A stretch of 13,018 nucleotides of DNA from Clostridia bacterium (lineage in GTDB: Bacteria > Bacillota > Clostridia > Lachnospirales > Cellulosilyticaceae), in assembly GCA_029256345.1 (NCBI GenBank), contig JAQSYC010000068.1, positions 1-13,018 on the forward strand, written 5' to 3'. Below, piece by piece: positions 1 through 5,559 of this stretch. The translations under genes and the position numbers were made by a program. Numbering within the stretch: position 1 is the first letter of the stretch; each line of letters opens with the position of its first letter. The notes below the pieces were generated by a model. It did no database searches. It was not told where the DNA came from and worked only from the letters and a program-made list of their open reading frames with translations.

Positions 1-42
1 ATACTAGAAAAAGGGGTTTTGTTAGGTGATACAAGCACTTAG
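1..42 (+). CDS. 3' end of an unidentified gene (partial)
   Basis: Frame 1 is open from the window edge through ILEKGVLLGDTST and stops at TAG 40-42. The other two forward frames stop within the first 30 bases. It ends 25 nt before the next gene, which has a strong ribosome binding site, so it could be the upstream member of the same operon. Thirteen residues are too few to name a family. Genes next to YhcH-family members often encode sialic acid or other sugar enzymes or ROK kinases, but nothing here proves that. Confidence 0.35.
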   Translation: MLEKGVLLGDTST

Positions 43-67
43 ATTGGCAAAAGAACAGGAGGTTAGT

Positions 68-529
68 ATGATTGTTGATAAGATACAACATATAGAAAAA
101 TACAAAGAATGGGATATCCCAGTACATAAGATAATGGAGTTCATTGCATACCAGGAAAAAGTAAATTTACCAGATGGGAGATATGATATCTTGGGAGATA
201 ATCTTTTTGCATTGGTACAGATCTACAAAACAAGAGATTATGAAGAGGGAAAGTGGGAGGCTCACAGGGAGTACAGTGATTTGCAATATATGGTTGAAGG
301 AGCGGAATGGATGTATTGGGCACTACCAGAAAAACTTACAGTAAGTGAAGGCTATAATCCTCAAAAGGATATCTTATTTTACCAAGAGGCACCCTATCAG
401 GGCAGCATGCTTTTAGAACAAGGTATGTTTGCACTATTTCTCCCACAGGATATCCATAGGCCTTGTTGTAAGGTGCAAAAAGAAGAAGCGGTTAAAAAGA
501 TAGTCTTTAAGATAAAATATAAAGGTTAG
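68..529 (+). CDS. YhcH/YjgK/YiaL family protein (DUF386)
   Basis: A 153-residue protein of the YhcH/YjgK/YiaL family, which are small cytosolic cupin-like beta-barrel proteins. Family members sit in sialic acid and other sugar operons and are suspected sugar anomerases or isomerases. Visible hallmarks are the EAHREYSDLQYMVEG block (residues 64-78; H66, D71 and Q73 likely metal or ligand residues) and FLPQDIHRP (124-132, with H130). The full length is about normal for the family (about 150). The start is ATG 68, because AGGAGG at 57-62 lies five bases before it; a longer frame from GTG 26 would bury this site inside the gene and overlap the preceding stop. A terminator follows at 570. The substrate cannot be told because the upstream operon lies outside the window. 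Confidence 0.9.
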   Translation: MIVDKIQHIEKYKEWDIPVHKIMEFIAYQEKVNLPDGRYDILGDNLFALVQIYKTRDYEEGKWEAHREYSDLQYMVEGAEWMYWALPEKLTVSEGYNPQKDILFYQEAPYQGSMLLEQGMFALFLPQDIHRPCCKVQKEEAVKKIVFKIKYKG

Positions 530-569
530 GAGAGCGGTTTTTATAGAATCATAAGTAAAAGTTAGAACT

Positions 570-617
570 AATAAGCAGAATTGCTAGGTAAGTTGAGCAA
601 TTCTGCTTATTTTATTT
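570..617 (+). terminator. Rho-independent terminator after the YhcH-family gene
   Basis: A perfect 16-bp inverted repeat (570-585 with 596-611), a 10-nt loop and a following TTTATTT. It lies 41 nt after the stop codon. The stem is rich in AT at its base, and the run of T is interrupted by one A. Confidence 0.85.
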
Positions 618-652
618 AAAGTTATAGTGGTCTTTTGTCGAAAGATATTTTA

Positions 653-705
653 CATCTTAGACAATAAAAACGACATGTTAGACAATCATTATATAATACT
701 ATAAA
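653..705 (+). promoter_or_regulatory. Direct-repeat regulator site with promoter
   Basis: CATCTTAGACAAT (653-665) and CATGTTAGACAAT (674-686) differ at one base and start 21 bp apart, two helical turns, with a 12-bp gap between the 9-bp cores. The second repeat contains TTAGAC (678-683), which with TATAAA (700-705) and a 16-bp spacer makes a plausible sigma-A promoter; TATAAT at 692-697 is another possible -10. Two tandem half-sites with a 12-bp gap overlapping the -35 is the layout used by LytTR-type response regulators such as AgrA and ComE. The half-site sequence is not a clear match to those consensus boxes, so only the architecture is suggestive. Confidence 0.4.
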
Positions 706-777
706 AATGTATGATAAGCTAAAAATAAGGCTTATAAAAAGGAAAATTAAAGAAATTCAAAAAAATTTAATAAAAAC

Positions 778-811
778 TGTGACATTAAGGGGGTTTGCAG
801 CGTCTATAATA
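778..811 (+). promoter_or_regulatory. Candidate ECF sigma factor promoter
   Basis: TGTGACATTA at 778-787 and CGTCTATAAT at 801-810 are arranged with 16 bp between TGTGACA and CGTC. This resembles extracytoplasmic-function promoters of Firmicutes (TGnAAC-like -35, CGTC/CGTA -10). A sigma-A reading with TATAAT (805-810) would need a 20-bp spacer from GTGACA, which is too long. It lies 46 nt before the small membrane ORF at 857 and would drive that ORF and the 1011-1550 gene. Both encode membrane-associated products, in keeping with envelope-stress control. Confidence 0.4.
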
Positions 812-856
812 AGTGACGGCATAAAACAGTAGAATTTACTTGAAGCGTGGGGGGCG

Positions 857-973
857 ATGGTTATTGATACTAGTTCAATAATGATATTGATTTTTAAATC
901 TTTTCGTGAAACATTGTTTATCATTACGATGTTGGCTATTATTTTTTATATTTTAAAAAGTCTAAAGAGATGA
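857..973 (+). CDS. Small hydrophobic peptide, 38 aa (hypothetical)
   Basis: An open frame of 38 codons from ATG 857 to TGA 971-973. The product is a single predicted membrane helix (roughly residues 18-34, FRETLFIITMLAIIFYI) with a short N-terminal tail and a basic end (KSLKR). It lies between the ECF-like promoter and the membrane-anchored protein that starts 37 nt downstream, so the two may be cotranscribed. The ribosome binding site is poor: a run of six G (849-854) ends only two bases before the ATG. It may be a real small membrane protein, a leader peptide, or chance. I do not recognise a family. Confidence 0.35.
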   Translation: MVIDTSSIMILIFKSFRETLFIITMLAIIFYILKSLKR

Positions 974-1010
974 TGTCATATCATTGTTTTTAAGATAGAA
1001 GGTGGGGATG

Positions 1011-1550
1011 ATGAAAATTTTTTACCAATATAAAATAATACTCTTAATGCTGGTGGGTTTAGGTATCTATCTCTTGTATTCGAGGCCTTGCAGACTCAAT
1101 GTCTGTACAAATGTCAAAGAGGTTGAAGCCATGGAGATTGTCATTACCAGTTTTGAAAACGGGTTTTCTAAGCAAACTAGAAAACATACATTTTCAAAAG
1201 ATAAGAAAAAGATAGAAGTCGTGATGGAGTTTCTAAAAATATATTCCTTTAGAAAAAAAGTTTACTTACCGAATCAGCCGATACCTAGAGCACAGCCTCA
1301 TACTATTTCTATCATATTTCATTATAGAGATAAAAAGAATACAATGGTTATAGATTTATTTGATGCGGGAGATGAAGGACAGATAAGGATAGATCAGCTG
1401 GGGTCTGGTTATGTTCCTCATGGTATGGGCAGTGTTGGAAAAAAACAGGAGTTGATTTTTCATGGAGAGTTGCTTCAGATGATCAATGGAGAGTTGCTTC
1501 AGATGATCAATAGGGTGTTTGAGGATGAATTTACAGAGAATACATTTTAG
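1011..1550 (+). CDS. Membrane-anchored hypothetical protein
   Basis: A 179-residue protein starting with a short basic stretch and one hydrophobic segment (about residues 8-23, IILLMLVGLGIYLLYS), then a hydrophilic domain probably outside the membrane. The Cys in YSRPC is not preceded by a proper lipobox, so an uncleaved anchor is more likely than a lipoprotein. The domain has alternating beta-type stretches (EIVITSFENGFS, HTISIIFHYRD, NTMVIDLFDAG). I cannot name the family with confidence. ATG 1011 is chosen because AGGTGG (1000-1005) gives a normal spacing; GTG 1002 overlaps that site and ATG 1008 is too close. The C-terminus contains GELLQMIN twice in a row from a perfect 24-bp tandem duplication. 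Confidence 0.7.
   Translation: MKIFYQYKIILLMLVGLGIYLLYSRPCRLNVCTNVKEVEAMEIVITSFENGFSKQTRKHTFSKDKKKIEVVMEFLKIYSFRKKVYLPNQPIPRAQPHTISIIFHYRDKKNTMVIDLFDAGDEGQIRIDQLGSGYVPHGMGSVGKKQELIFHGELLQMINGELLQMINRVFEDEFTENTF
1464..1511 (+). repeat. Perfect 24-bp tandem duplication inside a gene
   Basis: Bases 1464-1487 are repeated exactly at 1488-1511 (both begin GGAGAGTTGC and end GATGATCAAT). The unit is eight codons, so the frame of the host gene is kept and the protein gains a second GELLQMIN. The lack of any difference between the copies indicates a recent slippage or recombination event, or possibly an assembly artefact. Confidence 0.95.
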
Positions 1551-1609
1551 GTTGTAGCTGCTATGACTAAGTGTTTTGGGAAGTAGATGAAATAAAAGTG
1601 GATGATAAT

Positions 1610-1645
1610 AAGACTCAGAGTGGTGATTGATACGCTCTGAGTCTT
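1610..1645. terminator. Terminator-like hairpin, possibly bidirectional
   Basis: An 11-bp perfect inverted repeat (AAGACTCAGAG 1610-1620 with CTCTGAGTCTT 1635-1645) plus a possible G-C/G-U extension into the loop. On the + strand it lies 59 nt after the stop of the 1011-1550 gene and is followed by TTGTGGATTTT, a weak T run. On the - strand it lies 24 nt downstream of the structured element at 1670-1790, followed by the weak TATTATC. It may end both transcripts. Confidence 0.6.
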
Positions 1646-1669
1646 TGTGGATTTTAGGGATGTTAAGTG

Positions 1670-1790
1670 GATACTTATAGCAGATATTGTGAGGACCGCA
1701 TGGCGGATGGGAGGAGAATTTTCATCTTTCCGTCAACACGCTCCAAGTCAAGCTGAAAATCCTCCTCTCATCCGCCTGCTATGTTTTTGA
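1670..1790 (-). ncRNA. Structured 121-nt repeat element, copy 1
   Basis: Read on the - strand this segment aligns without gaps to 3979-4099 (+): 82 of 121 positions are identical by hand count, and similarity fades at once outside both borders. It folds into a 23-bp stem (1776-1754 with 1724-1702; one A-C mismatch, one G-T pair), extended by GCA/TGC with one bulged A. The loop is 29 nt, centred on GACTTGGAGC. Inside the loop TTGAC and GTTGA can pair through two G-U pairs, which work only for a transcript of this strand. No coding frame stays open through it: the frame reading FQLDLERVDGKMK meets TGA four codons upstream of F. It could be a small RNA, the 3' part of a longer RNA, or a hairpin mobile element. 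I do not recognise the family. Confidence 0.55.
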
Positions 1791-2095
1791 CTCTTCAAAA
1801 GCAGTTTTTTTTAGTATTAATCGCGGTAATAATATCATGTATTTAATAAAATAATATGATATAGTTAGAATAAAAGGGTAAAAAATGTTATATTTTAATA
1901 TTTCTGACTTGTATGATGCGGTATCAATAACATTATAGATATTGGAAACGCAAGGACTATATAAATCCCTAGGATGGATTATAAACTAAAGGAATATTTT
2001 CAAAATCGTAAAATGTTGCGACACAATTTAAGAATAATATGTTTATAAATGGATATTTTAGTTAAGAATGTTTTTGATGAAAGGAATGTCAAATA
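1791..2095. other. AT-rich stretch without a recognisable gene
   Basis: Very AT-rich sequence between the structured element and the 2096 gene. It must hold the promoter of the 2096 gene, but no clear pair of -35/-10 hexamers stands out. A 17-codon frame beginning at the ATG near 1884 lacks a good ribosome binding site and is not supported. No repeat, tRNA or riboswitch was recognised. Confidence 0.6.
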
Positions 2096-2701
2096 ATGCA
2101 TTACAGTGATACCAATTTCAAGGATTTGAAGTCTATATGTCTACAAAAGTATGGGAATGAAAAGGGTCTCTCTCTCTATAATAAAGCAGAAGAATATTTC
2201 CAAAAGATGAAAATCGAAGCAAACTACAGAAATAGTGAAGTGATAAAATGGCATATGAATAAGTATATTTTCCCTGCTCTTGCATATTATATGTCTTTAC
2301 TTGAATACGGTTTTTCAGCTGAGAATGCTTATGAAAATACACTAAGAGAAACACAAAAGTATGCTATGGTTTCGAAAAATAAAAATAGGATACTAGGGAA
2401 AATACCATTTTTTTATTATCTGTTTCGGATAGCATGTAAAAAGGTTATGAACAAAGAGTATCCTAATGAGGGTTGGGAAACAGAATGGGTCAGATATGAT
2501 AATGAAGAGATTCATTTTAATATTAAAAGATGTATTTATTTTGAAGTTACAAGTCAGTACGGACATCCTGAACTATGTGCAGTCTTTTGTGCTAATGATA
2601 CAACAGCATTCAGTGGTTATTTGCCCAAGGTTAAGTTTGAAAGAAACGGTACAATTGCTGGGGGTAAAAAAATTTGTGATTTTCATTTTAAAAACAATTA
2701 A
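2096..2701 (+). CDS. L-2-amino-thiazoline-4-carboxylic acid hydrolase family protein
   Basis: A 201-residue protein of the ATC hydrolase family. The founding member opens 2-amino-thiazoline-4-carboxylate on the route to L-cysteine in Pseudomonas; most clostridial members are stand-alone proteins of unproven substrate. The family signature is in the C-terminal half: NIKRCIYFE (142-150), GHPELCAVFC with a following Asp (156-168), and a KFERNGTIAGG...CDFHF block (180-198). C146, C161, C165 and C194 are candidate catalytic or metal residues. The N-terminal half is helical and variable. The start at ATG 2096 follows AAGGA (2081-2085) at a rather long 10-nt distance. The gene stands alone and converges on the XRE gene. 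Family assignment is firm; the reaction is not. Confidence 0.85.
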   Translation: MHYSDTNFKDLKSICLQKYGNEKGLSLYNKAEEYFQKMKIEANYRNSEVIKWHMNKYIFPALAYYMSLLEYGFSAENAYENTLRETQKYAMVSKNKNRILGKIPFFYYLFRIACKKVMNKEYPNEGWETEWVRYDNEEIHFNIKRCIYFEVTSQYGHPELCAVFCANDTTAFSGYLPKVKFERNGTIAGGKKICDFHFKNN

Positions 2702-2804
2702 TATCTTTGGGCAAGAGTTTGTTCAGCATGTTAATTGAGAGCCCAATATTGCAATAGATAGACTTTGTATAAAAATAAAATATTGAACGCTATTTATATA
2801 TAAG

Positions 2805-2861
2805 AAGAGTGGGCGGCGTTTGGCCAAATACCGCCGTCCCCCGAAAGTTCTTGCTACTCTT
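2805..2861. repeat. GC-rich inverted repeat between convergent genes
   Basis: An outer stem AAGAGT/ACTCTT (2805-2810 with 2856-2861) encloses a GC-rich hairpin. GGCGG (2812-2816) pairs with CCGCC (2831-2835) and TTTGG/CCAAA (2819-2828) lies within it; an alternative pairing of GGGCGGC with GCCGTCCC is also possible. It sits between the stop codons of the converging 2096 and 2884 genes, where transcription from both sides must end, and its GC content stands out from the AT-rich surroundings. Neither side has a good T run, so I call it a structured repeat and not a proven terminator. Confidence 0.5.
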
Positions 2862-2883
2862 ATAATGCCATAATAATTAAATC

Positions 2884-3618
2884 CTATTTATTTTCTATTG
2901 TCTCTAGTTTAGATATTTTAGAAATTAATAGTGGGAATTCATTTGCATTTTGGCATACATATATTTTTTCATTTTCAAATTTCCTGACTGTAAGATTAAG
3001 ATGCTCTGTATCTTCTCCTATTAGCCCTGACCAAAAATACCTATCGTCTAAATAGAGGTCTGCTTTTTTCGTAATAAAAAATTTCTTATTAATAGCTTGT
3101 GTTTGATAATTCCCCAGTATTTCTAAGCTTTTAAGACTTTCAGCTTCAATTTCTTCAATATACTTTTTACCTAAGGCACCTATCCTAAATTTATGATTCT
3201 CTACTATAACATAATATACAAAAAAGTTATCATAAGAAGTTAAATAGGCATTATTTACCCCATCATTCCATCCTATCAAATCAACCGAACAAAATCTTCC
3301 AATGTAATTATCAAGTAAATCATCCTTTATCATCGGATTAATAGCATCTCTAGACTTAAAGAAGTTCTTTATTCTATCTATGTTGCAATTAATACTCTCT
3401 GATTTATTGGGTCCGAGCGGAACATTTTCTTTTATTAATTCATCCATTGAAATAGAAAACAACTTACTTAACATTACAATTTTACTTAAATCAGGAGTGG
3501 CATCATTCAACTCCCATTTAGAAATAGACTGACGTGAAATATTGAGTTTTTCTGCAAGCTGTTCCTGAGACAAGCTCCTTGATTTTCTAAGCTGTTGAAT
3601 TTTTTCTCCTAATGTCAT
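2884..3618 (-). CDS. XRE-family transcriptional regulator with unknown C-terminal domain
   Basis: A 244-residue protein. Residues 4-62 are a classic XRE/Cro-type helix-turn-helix (GEKIQQLRKSRSLSQEQLAEKL, with recognition segment NISRQSISKWE), so it binds DNA as a repressor or activator. Residues about 75-244 are hydrophilic, rich in aromatic residues and probably mixed alpha/beta; I do not recognise the domain. A sensory or dimerisation role is likely by analogy with other two-part XRE proteins. The start at ATG 3618 is backed by GGAG in AAGGAGT (complement of 3627-3633) about nine bases upstream. It converges on the ATC hydrolase-like gene and diverges from the structured element at 3979 and the operon at 4444. 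Its own upstream region has AGTTGC half-sites that may be an operator. Confidence 0.88.
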   Translation of the reverse strand: MTLGEKIQQLRKSRSLSQEQLAEKLNISRQSISKWELNDATPDLSKIVMLSKLFSISMDELIKENVPLGPNKSESINCNIDRIKNFFKSRDAINPMIKDDLLDNYIGRFCSVDLIGWNDGVNNAYLTSYDNFFVYYVIVENHKFRIGALGKKYIEEIEAESLKSLEILGNYQTQAINKKFFITKKADLYLDDRYFWSGLIGEDTEHLNLTVRKFENEKIYVCQNANEFPLLISKISKLETIENK

Positions 3619-3662
3619 AGCTAAATACTCCTTCTTTTTTCTCTAATAATAGCCTATCCTAT

Positions 3663-3710
3663 AGTTGCACTCTACCAAATGGAATTGGAATTTCCGCAAC
3701 TCACAGTTGC
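3663..3710. promoter_or_regulatory. Candidate operator upstream of the XRE gene
   Basis: GCAACT-CAC-AGTTGC is a perfect 6+6 inverted repeat at 3696-3710, and a third AGTTGC occurs at 3663-3668. It lies 45-92 bp upstream of the XRE start codon, where an autoregulatory operator would be expected. No convincing -35/-10 pair could be fixed on the - strand. The assignment rests on symmetry and position only. Confidence 0.35.
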
Positions 3711-3891
3711 AGAAGGTAGTTCAAATCTATTATATCAATAATTACACTTTACTATCAGTAAAAAACACATAGATAGCATACCAAAATATATCTAATGAAT
3801 CTACTCTAACGGATTGTTTTATGTATTGTAAAAAACAATTCGGCTCAAATTGGCCAAAAGTGAGTATAGCAGCTCCTTCCCCAATAAAAGG

Positions 3892-3934
3892 GCAATTTAA
3901 ATTGCTTACTTATCTCGTGGCTTTTAGTACTAAA
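3892..3934. repeat. Two perfect short palindromes
   Basis: GCAATTTAAATTGC (3892-3905) and TTTAGTACTAAA (3923-3934) are perfect palindromes whose centres are 30 bp apart. They lie 45-87 bp upstream of structured element copy 2. They could be protein-binding sites for its promoter or chance in AT-rich DNA. A forward open frame of 87 codons spans this region (3821-4084), but it has no ribosome binding site and runs through the hairpin, so I do not call it a gene. Confidence 0.3.
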
Positions 3935-3978
3935 CTTAACACTATGCATACATTTATGAAAGGGTTCACCCTAACTTT

Positions 3979-4099
3979 TCAAATACACAGCAAGGTGATG
4001 TTGGGGGAGCTTTCAGTTCGACTTGGAGCTTGTCGACGGAGAAATGAAAGTTTCACCGACAAGCACCTTGCGGACCTACGATGAACTACCAAAAGTATC
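3979..4099 (+). ncRNA. Structured 121-nt repeat element, copy 2
   Basis: Homologous to 1670-1790 (-), aligned without gaps from TCAAA to AAGTATC. The stem is 26-27 bp (3990-4015 with 4045-4071). Its outer eight pairs, GCAAGGTG/CACCTTGC, and inner CTTTCA/TGAAAG are perfect, and at least three G-U pairs lie between them. The 29-nt loop (4016-4044) shares 23 of 29 bases with copy 1, including GACTTGGAGC; TCGAC and GTCGA inside the loop pair perfectly where copy 1 uses G-U pairs. The least conserved blocks are the two stem arms, which nevertheless pair in each copy. Conserved TGCGG(A/T)CCT and AAGTATC follow the hairpin. A terminator lies 24 nt downstream, so a transcript ending near 4154 is likely; its 5' end is unknown. 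Confidence 0.6.
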
Positions 4100-4123
4100 A
4101 TGATTATTAAGTTTCTATACTGG

Positions 4124-4154
4124 AAAACGGCTGGCTAAGTACTAGCCGTTTTTT
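4124..4154 (+). terminator. Rho-independent terminator downstream of element copy 2
   Basis: AAAACGGCT (4124-4132) pairs with AGCCGTTTT (4144-4152), followed by more T to 4154. GGCTA/TAGCC inside gives an alternative pairing. No protein gene precedes it on this strand, so it most likely ends the transcript of the structured element. Confidence 0.8.
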
Positions 4155-4343
4155 CGTTCCCAAAATAAAGCATTTTAGTAGTTTTAGTGTATAGGGGTAT
4201 TATATTTTAACAAAGTAATTCTAAGGGTCTTGAAAATTATAGGGCATAATGCATAAGAAACTTGGATAAATAGAAATTTATTAGGATATTAATTTGATTG
4301 TAATTCGGGTAATCTAATAGCGGAGTTGGTGATTATTAAGTGT

Positions 4344-4371
4344 TTATCAACTTGATTGATTAAAGTATTAT
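4344..4371 (+). promoter_or_regulatory. Candidate promoter and operator of the catabolic operon
   Basis: TTATCA (4344-4349) and TATTAT (4366-4371) are 16 bp apart, about 73 bp before the first gene of the operon. ATCAACTTGAT (4346-4356), a perfect 5+1+5 palindrome, overlaps the -35 and spacer and could be a repressor site. No other gene-like feature was seen between 4155 and 4443. The hexamers are imperfect, so other start points are possible. Confidence 0.3.
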
Positions 4372-4443
4372 GCGTTGAGATACATACGTAAAGAGATTGT
4401 TTAAAGAAATTAATGGGTAGTAATTGTTGGAGGGGGAGTAGTT

Positions 4444-5559
4444 ATGAATATGCGGGCGTTGGTGTATAACAGTAGTAAAAATATCCAAATTCAAGATGTT
4501 AAAGTGCCTGAAATCGGAGATACAGATGTCCTGATAAAGATAAAATACTGTGGCGTCTGTGGTACAGATATACATATCTATAATGGCGATGGAGGTGCCT
4601 TTGAGGTTATGCCGCCGCTTATTATGGGACACGAGTTCGCCGGTATGATAGAAAAAACAGGGTCAAAGGTAAAAAAGATAAAAGTAGGGGATTTGGTAAC
4701 GGTAGATCCCAACAATATGTGTGGTGAGTGTTATTACTGTAAGAATGCTATGGAGCAGTTTTGTGAAAATGTGATTGGAATCGGAACAACATGCGATGGT
4801 GGTTTTGCACAGTATATCGTAGCACCTGAAAAGCAAGTATTTAGGTTTAAAGAAGGTATGGATGCTTTGACGGCTGCCATGACAGAGCCTGTTTCATGTT
4901 GTGTACACGGCATCGATTTGTGCAACATTAGACCTGGTGATGAGGTAGTAGTTATTGGAGGAGGTCCAATTGGACTTATGATGCTGCAGTTAGCCAAAAT
5001 GGCTGGTGCCAGTAAGATTATTCTCACAGAGCCTGTAGCCGAGAAAAGAGAACTTGCTATCAAACTGGGGGCAGATATTGCCATCAATCCGCTGCAGGAA
5101 GATGTCCACGCTGTTATAAAAGAAAATTGTAAGAATATCAATGTAGTCATAGAATGTGTAGGAAATATTCATACAATTGATAATGCCATCGAGTGGGCTG
5201 GGAAAGGTGCCACGGTTATGCTGTTTGGCCTGACCGGACCAGATGAAGTACTTAGAGTTAAGCCGGATGTAATATTCAAGAAAGAGTTGAAGCTCACATC
5301 TTCTTTCATTAATCCTTATACATTTGAAAGGGCAGTTGCCATTCTGGAATCTGGGAAACTCAATGTAAAGGATATTATCAGTGATATTGTGGAACTTGAG
5401 GATTGCGTGAAAGTATTTGAGGATGTCAAATGGAAAGAAAATGAAAAAGAAATTTATGGCTTTATTACTTACAGGTATGCTAGCAGTTACTGGATTAGTA
5501 GGCTGTGGTACGAAACAACCTGCTGCAGCTACTGCACCCGCTGCACCAGCCGCAACTGA
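4444..5559 (+). CDS. Zinc-dependent alcohol dehydrogenase 1 (MDR family) with aberrant C-terminus
   Basis: A medium-chain zinc dehydrogenase of the Tdh/sorbitol dehydrogenase type, oxidising a secondary alcohol of a polyol or sugar with NAD(P). Catalytic-zinc residues are C39 (GVCGTD) and H63-E64 (GHE). The structural zinc is held by C93, C96, C99 and C107. The Rossmann motif is GGGPIG (172-177), with E196 after the second strand favouring NAD over NADP. GGAGGGGGAG (4429-4438) supports ATG 4444. Family-like sequence ends near residue 334 (VFEDVKWKENEK). The last 35 or so residues, Cys- and aromatic-rich, are the next gene's signal-peptide region read in another frame. The normal last strand and stop codon seem lost, probably by a deletion. 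The catalytic domains are complete, so activity may persist. First gene of the operon. Confidence 0.88.
   Translation: MNMRALVYNSSKNIQIQDVKVPEIGDTDVLIKIKYCGVCGTDIHIYNGDGGAFEVMPPLIMGHEFAGMIEKTGSKVKKIKVGDLVTVDPNNMCGECYYCKNAMEQFCENVIGIGTTCDGGFAQYIVAPEKQVFRFKEGMDALTAAMTEPVSCCVHGIDLCNIRPGDEVVVIGGGPIGLMMLQLAKMAGASKIILTEPVAEKRELAIKLGADIAINPLQEDVHAVIKENCKNINVVIECVGNIHTIDNAIEWAGKGATVMLFGLTGPDEVLRVKPDVIFKKELKLTSSFINPYTFERAVAILESGKLNVKDIISDIVELEDCVKVFEDVKWKENEKEIYGFITYRYASSYWISRLWYETTCCSYCTRCTSRN

Noticed and set aside
26..67. Longer start (GTG 26) for the YhcH-family gene
   Set aside because: It would overlap the upstream stop at 40-42 and place the strong AGGAGG inside the gene; the family motif begins at the ATG 68 methionine (MIVDKI).
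2466..2738. Forward open frame of 90 codons overlapping the ATC hydrolase-like gene
   Set aside because: A shadow frame within a gene with clear family motifs. A frameshift in the hydrolase gene was considered but its motifs continue in one frame to the stop.
3821..4084. Forward open frame of 87 codons
   Set aside because: No ribosome binding site before ATG 3821, no recognisable protein pattern, and its second half runs through the structured element. The equivalent frame in element copy 1 is broken by stops.
1670..4099. The pair of structured elements as terminal inverted repeats of a transposon
   Set aside because: No transposase lies between them and no target-site duplication is visible at their borders. 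The inverted layout is kept as a finding, but a classical transposon is not supported.
4008..4101. Reading FQFDLELVDGEMK of the structured element as a protein remnant
   Set aside because: Both copies share the peptide-like pattern FQ-DLE-VDG-MK, so a degraded gene is possible, but each has a stop within a few codons upstream at a different place and no start. The pairing arms and strand-specific G-U pairs fit a structured RNA better.
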